7,324 nt of DNA. Source: JAADHG01 sp964418645. GTDB lineage: Bacteria > Bacteroidota > Bacteroidia > Flavobacteriales > Flavobacteriaceae. The translations under genes and the position numbers were made by a program. Each line of letters starts with the position of its first letter. Within the stretch, counting starts at the first letter, position 1. Positions 6,957 to 7,324 of this stretch are shown piece by piece. Location of the stretch: the NCBI GenBank assembly GCA_964418645.1, contig CAYQME010000089.1:1-7324 (forward strand), given 5' to 3'. A model generated the notes under the pieces. That model was not told where the DNA came from, ran no database searches, and saw only the letters and a program-made list of their open reading frames with translations.

Positions 6957-7324
6957 TTAAATTGAATCACAATCTAATTGTGGTTTATCTTTCTTTTTAA
7001 TAGGCTGCGTTTTCATACCTTTATTTTTGGCTTTCATCATCATAGAAATAAGCTCGCTTTTTTCTTTCTTAATGGCTTCACGAGATTGTTTATCGCGTTC
7101 AATATCAAAATAAGTAACGCCTTCTATAATTGTTTTTTCAGCTTTGGCATAAACCGATAATGGGTTATCGCTCCATAATACAACATCAGCATCTTTACCC
7201 ACTTTAATGCTGCCAACACGATTATCTATATGCAGCAATTTTGCTGGATTAAGCGTTACAAATTTCCAAGCTTCTTCTTCGCTAATGCCACCATATTTAA
7301 CCGATTTTGCTGCTTCCTGATTTA
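6957..7324 (-). CDS. C-terminal part of an amidohydrolase, cut by the right edge
   Basis: The frame is open from the window edge to the TAA at 6959-6957 and gives 121 residues of C-terminus; the true start lies beyond the window. The piece begins NQEAAKSVKYGGISEEEAWK and continues FVTLNPAKLLHIDNRVGSIKVGKDADVVLWSDNPL, the typical end of imidazolonepropionase-like amidohydrolases, in which the closing beta-sandwich follows the last barrel helix. The metal ligands would lie upstream and cannot be judged. After the domain comes a charged tail of about 50 residues rich in Lys and Met (SMMMKAKNKGMKTQPIKKKD) ending LDCDSI. An in-frame TTG at 7238 is not a credible start, because conserved coding sequence continues upstream of it. 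The stop is 19 bases before the next amidohydrolase gene, so the two form an operon. Confidence 0.92.
   Translation of the reverse strand, partial: NQEAAKSVKYGGISEEEAWKFVTLNPAKLLHIDNRVGSIKVGKDADVVLWSDNPLSVYAKAEKTIIEGVTYFDIERDKQSREAIKKEKSELISMMMKAKNKGMKTQPIKKKDKPQLDCDSI

Noticed and set aside
6957..7238. A 93-residue gene starting with TTG at 7238
   Set aside because: The same frame continues upstream to the window edge with clear amidohydrolase-family sequence, so this is the tail of a longer gene.

Overview
The window looks like chromosomal DNA from a marine-type member of the Bacteroidota, most likely Flavobacteriaceae. This rests on the low G+C content, three lipoproteins with short Bacteroidota-style signal peptides (ending SCK, FGC and LAC), few Shine-Dalgarno sequences, a TAnnTTTG-type -7 promoter box, and a gene set I recognise from that family (SCO lipoprotein, Ste24-like M48 protease, SpoU methyltransferase, DUF6503-like lipoprotein, tandem secreted amidohydrolases). 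The genus cannot be fixed from the sequence.

Layout, left to right. Bases 1-65 may hold the start of a minus-strand gene cut by the window edge. Bases 149-2460 hold a tight minus-strand pair: a TPR lipoprotein, then a SCO1/SenC-type copper/thiol lipoprotein 8 bases downstream. Bases 2565-4714 hold two further minus-strand genes, a TrmH/SpoU RNA methyltransferase followed by a membrane-embedded Ste24-like M48 metalloprotease. The 119-base gap between those two is almost filled by a palindromic intergenic repeat (3807-3913). At 4715-4788 transcription diverges: a DUF6503-like lipoprotein runs on the plus strand (4789-5577) and converges on a minus-strand amidohydrolase operon (5636-7324). A long perfect-looking hairpin between them (5579-5618) serves as the shared terminator.

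The operon on the right encodes the C-terminal end of one amidohydrolase, cut by the right edge, and a complete second amidohydrolase 19 bases downstream. The second protein keeps the fold's landmarks but has lost the metal ligands, so it reads as a non-catalytic partner or pseudoenzyme. On the left, the SCO protein handles copper or thiols at the cell envelope. The co-transcribed TPR lipoprotein carries a striking set of histidine-rich motifs of unknown function and has a higher G+C content through much of its length than its neighbours.

Most of the window is ordinary housekeeping and envelope biology. I do not see a defence system, mobile element with a transposase, CRISPR array or RNA gene. 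The items most worth following up are the palindromic repeat, the degenerate amidohydrolase paired with a relative, and the histidine-rich TPR/SCO pair.
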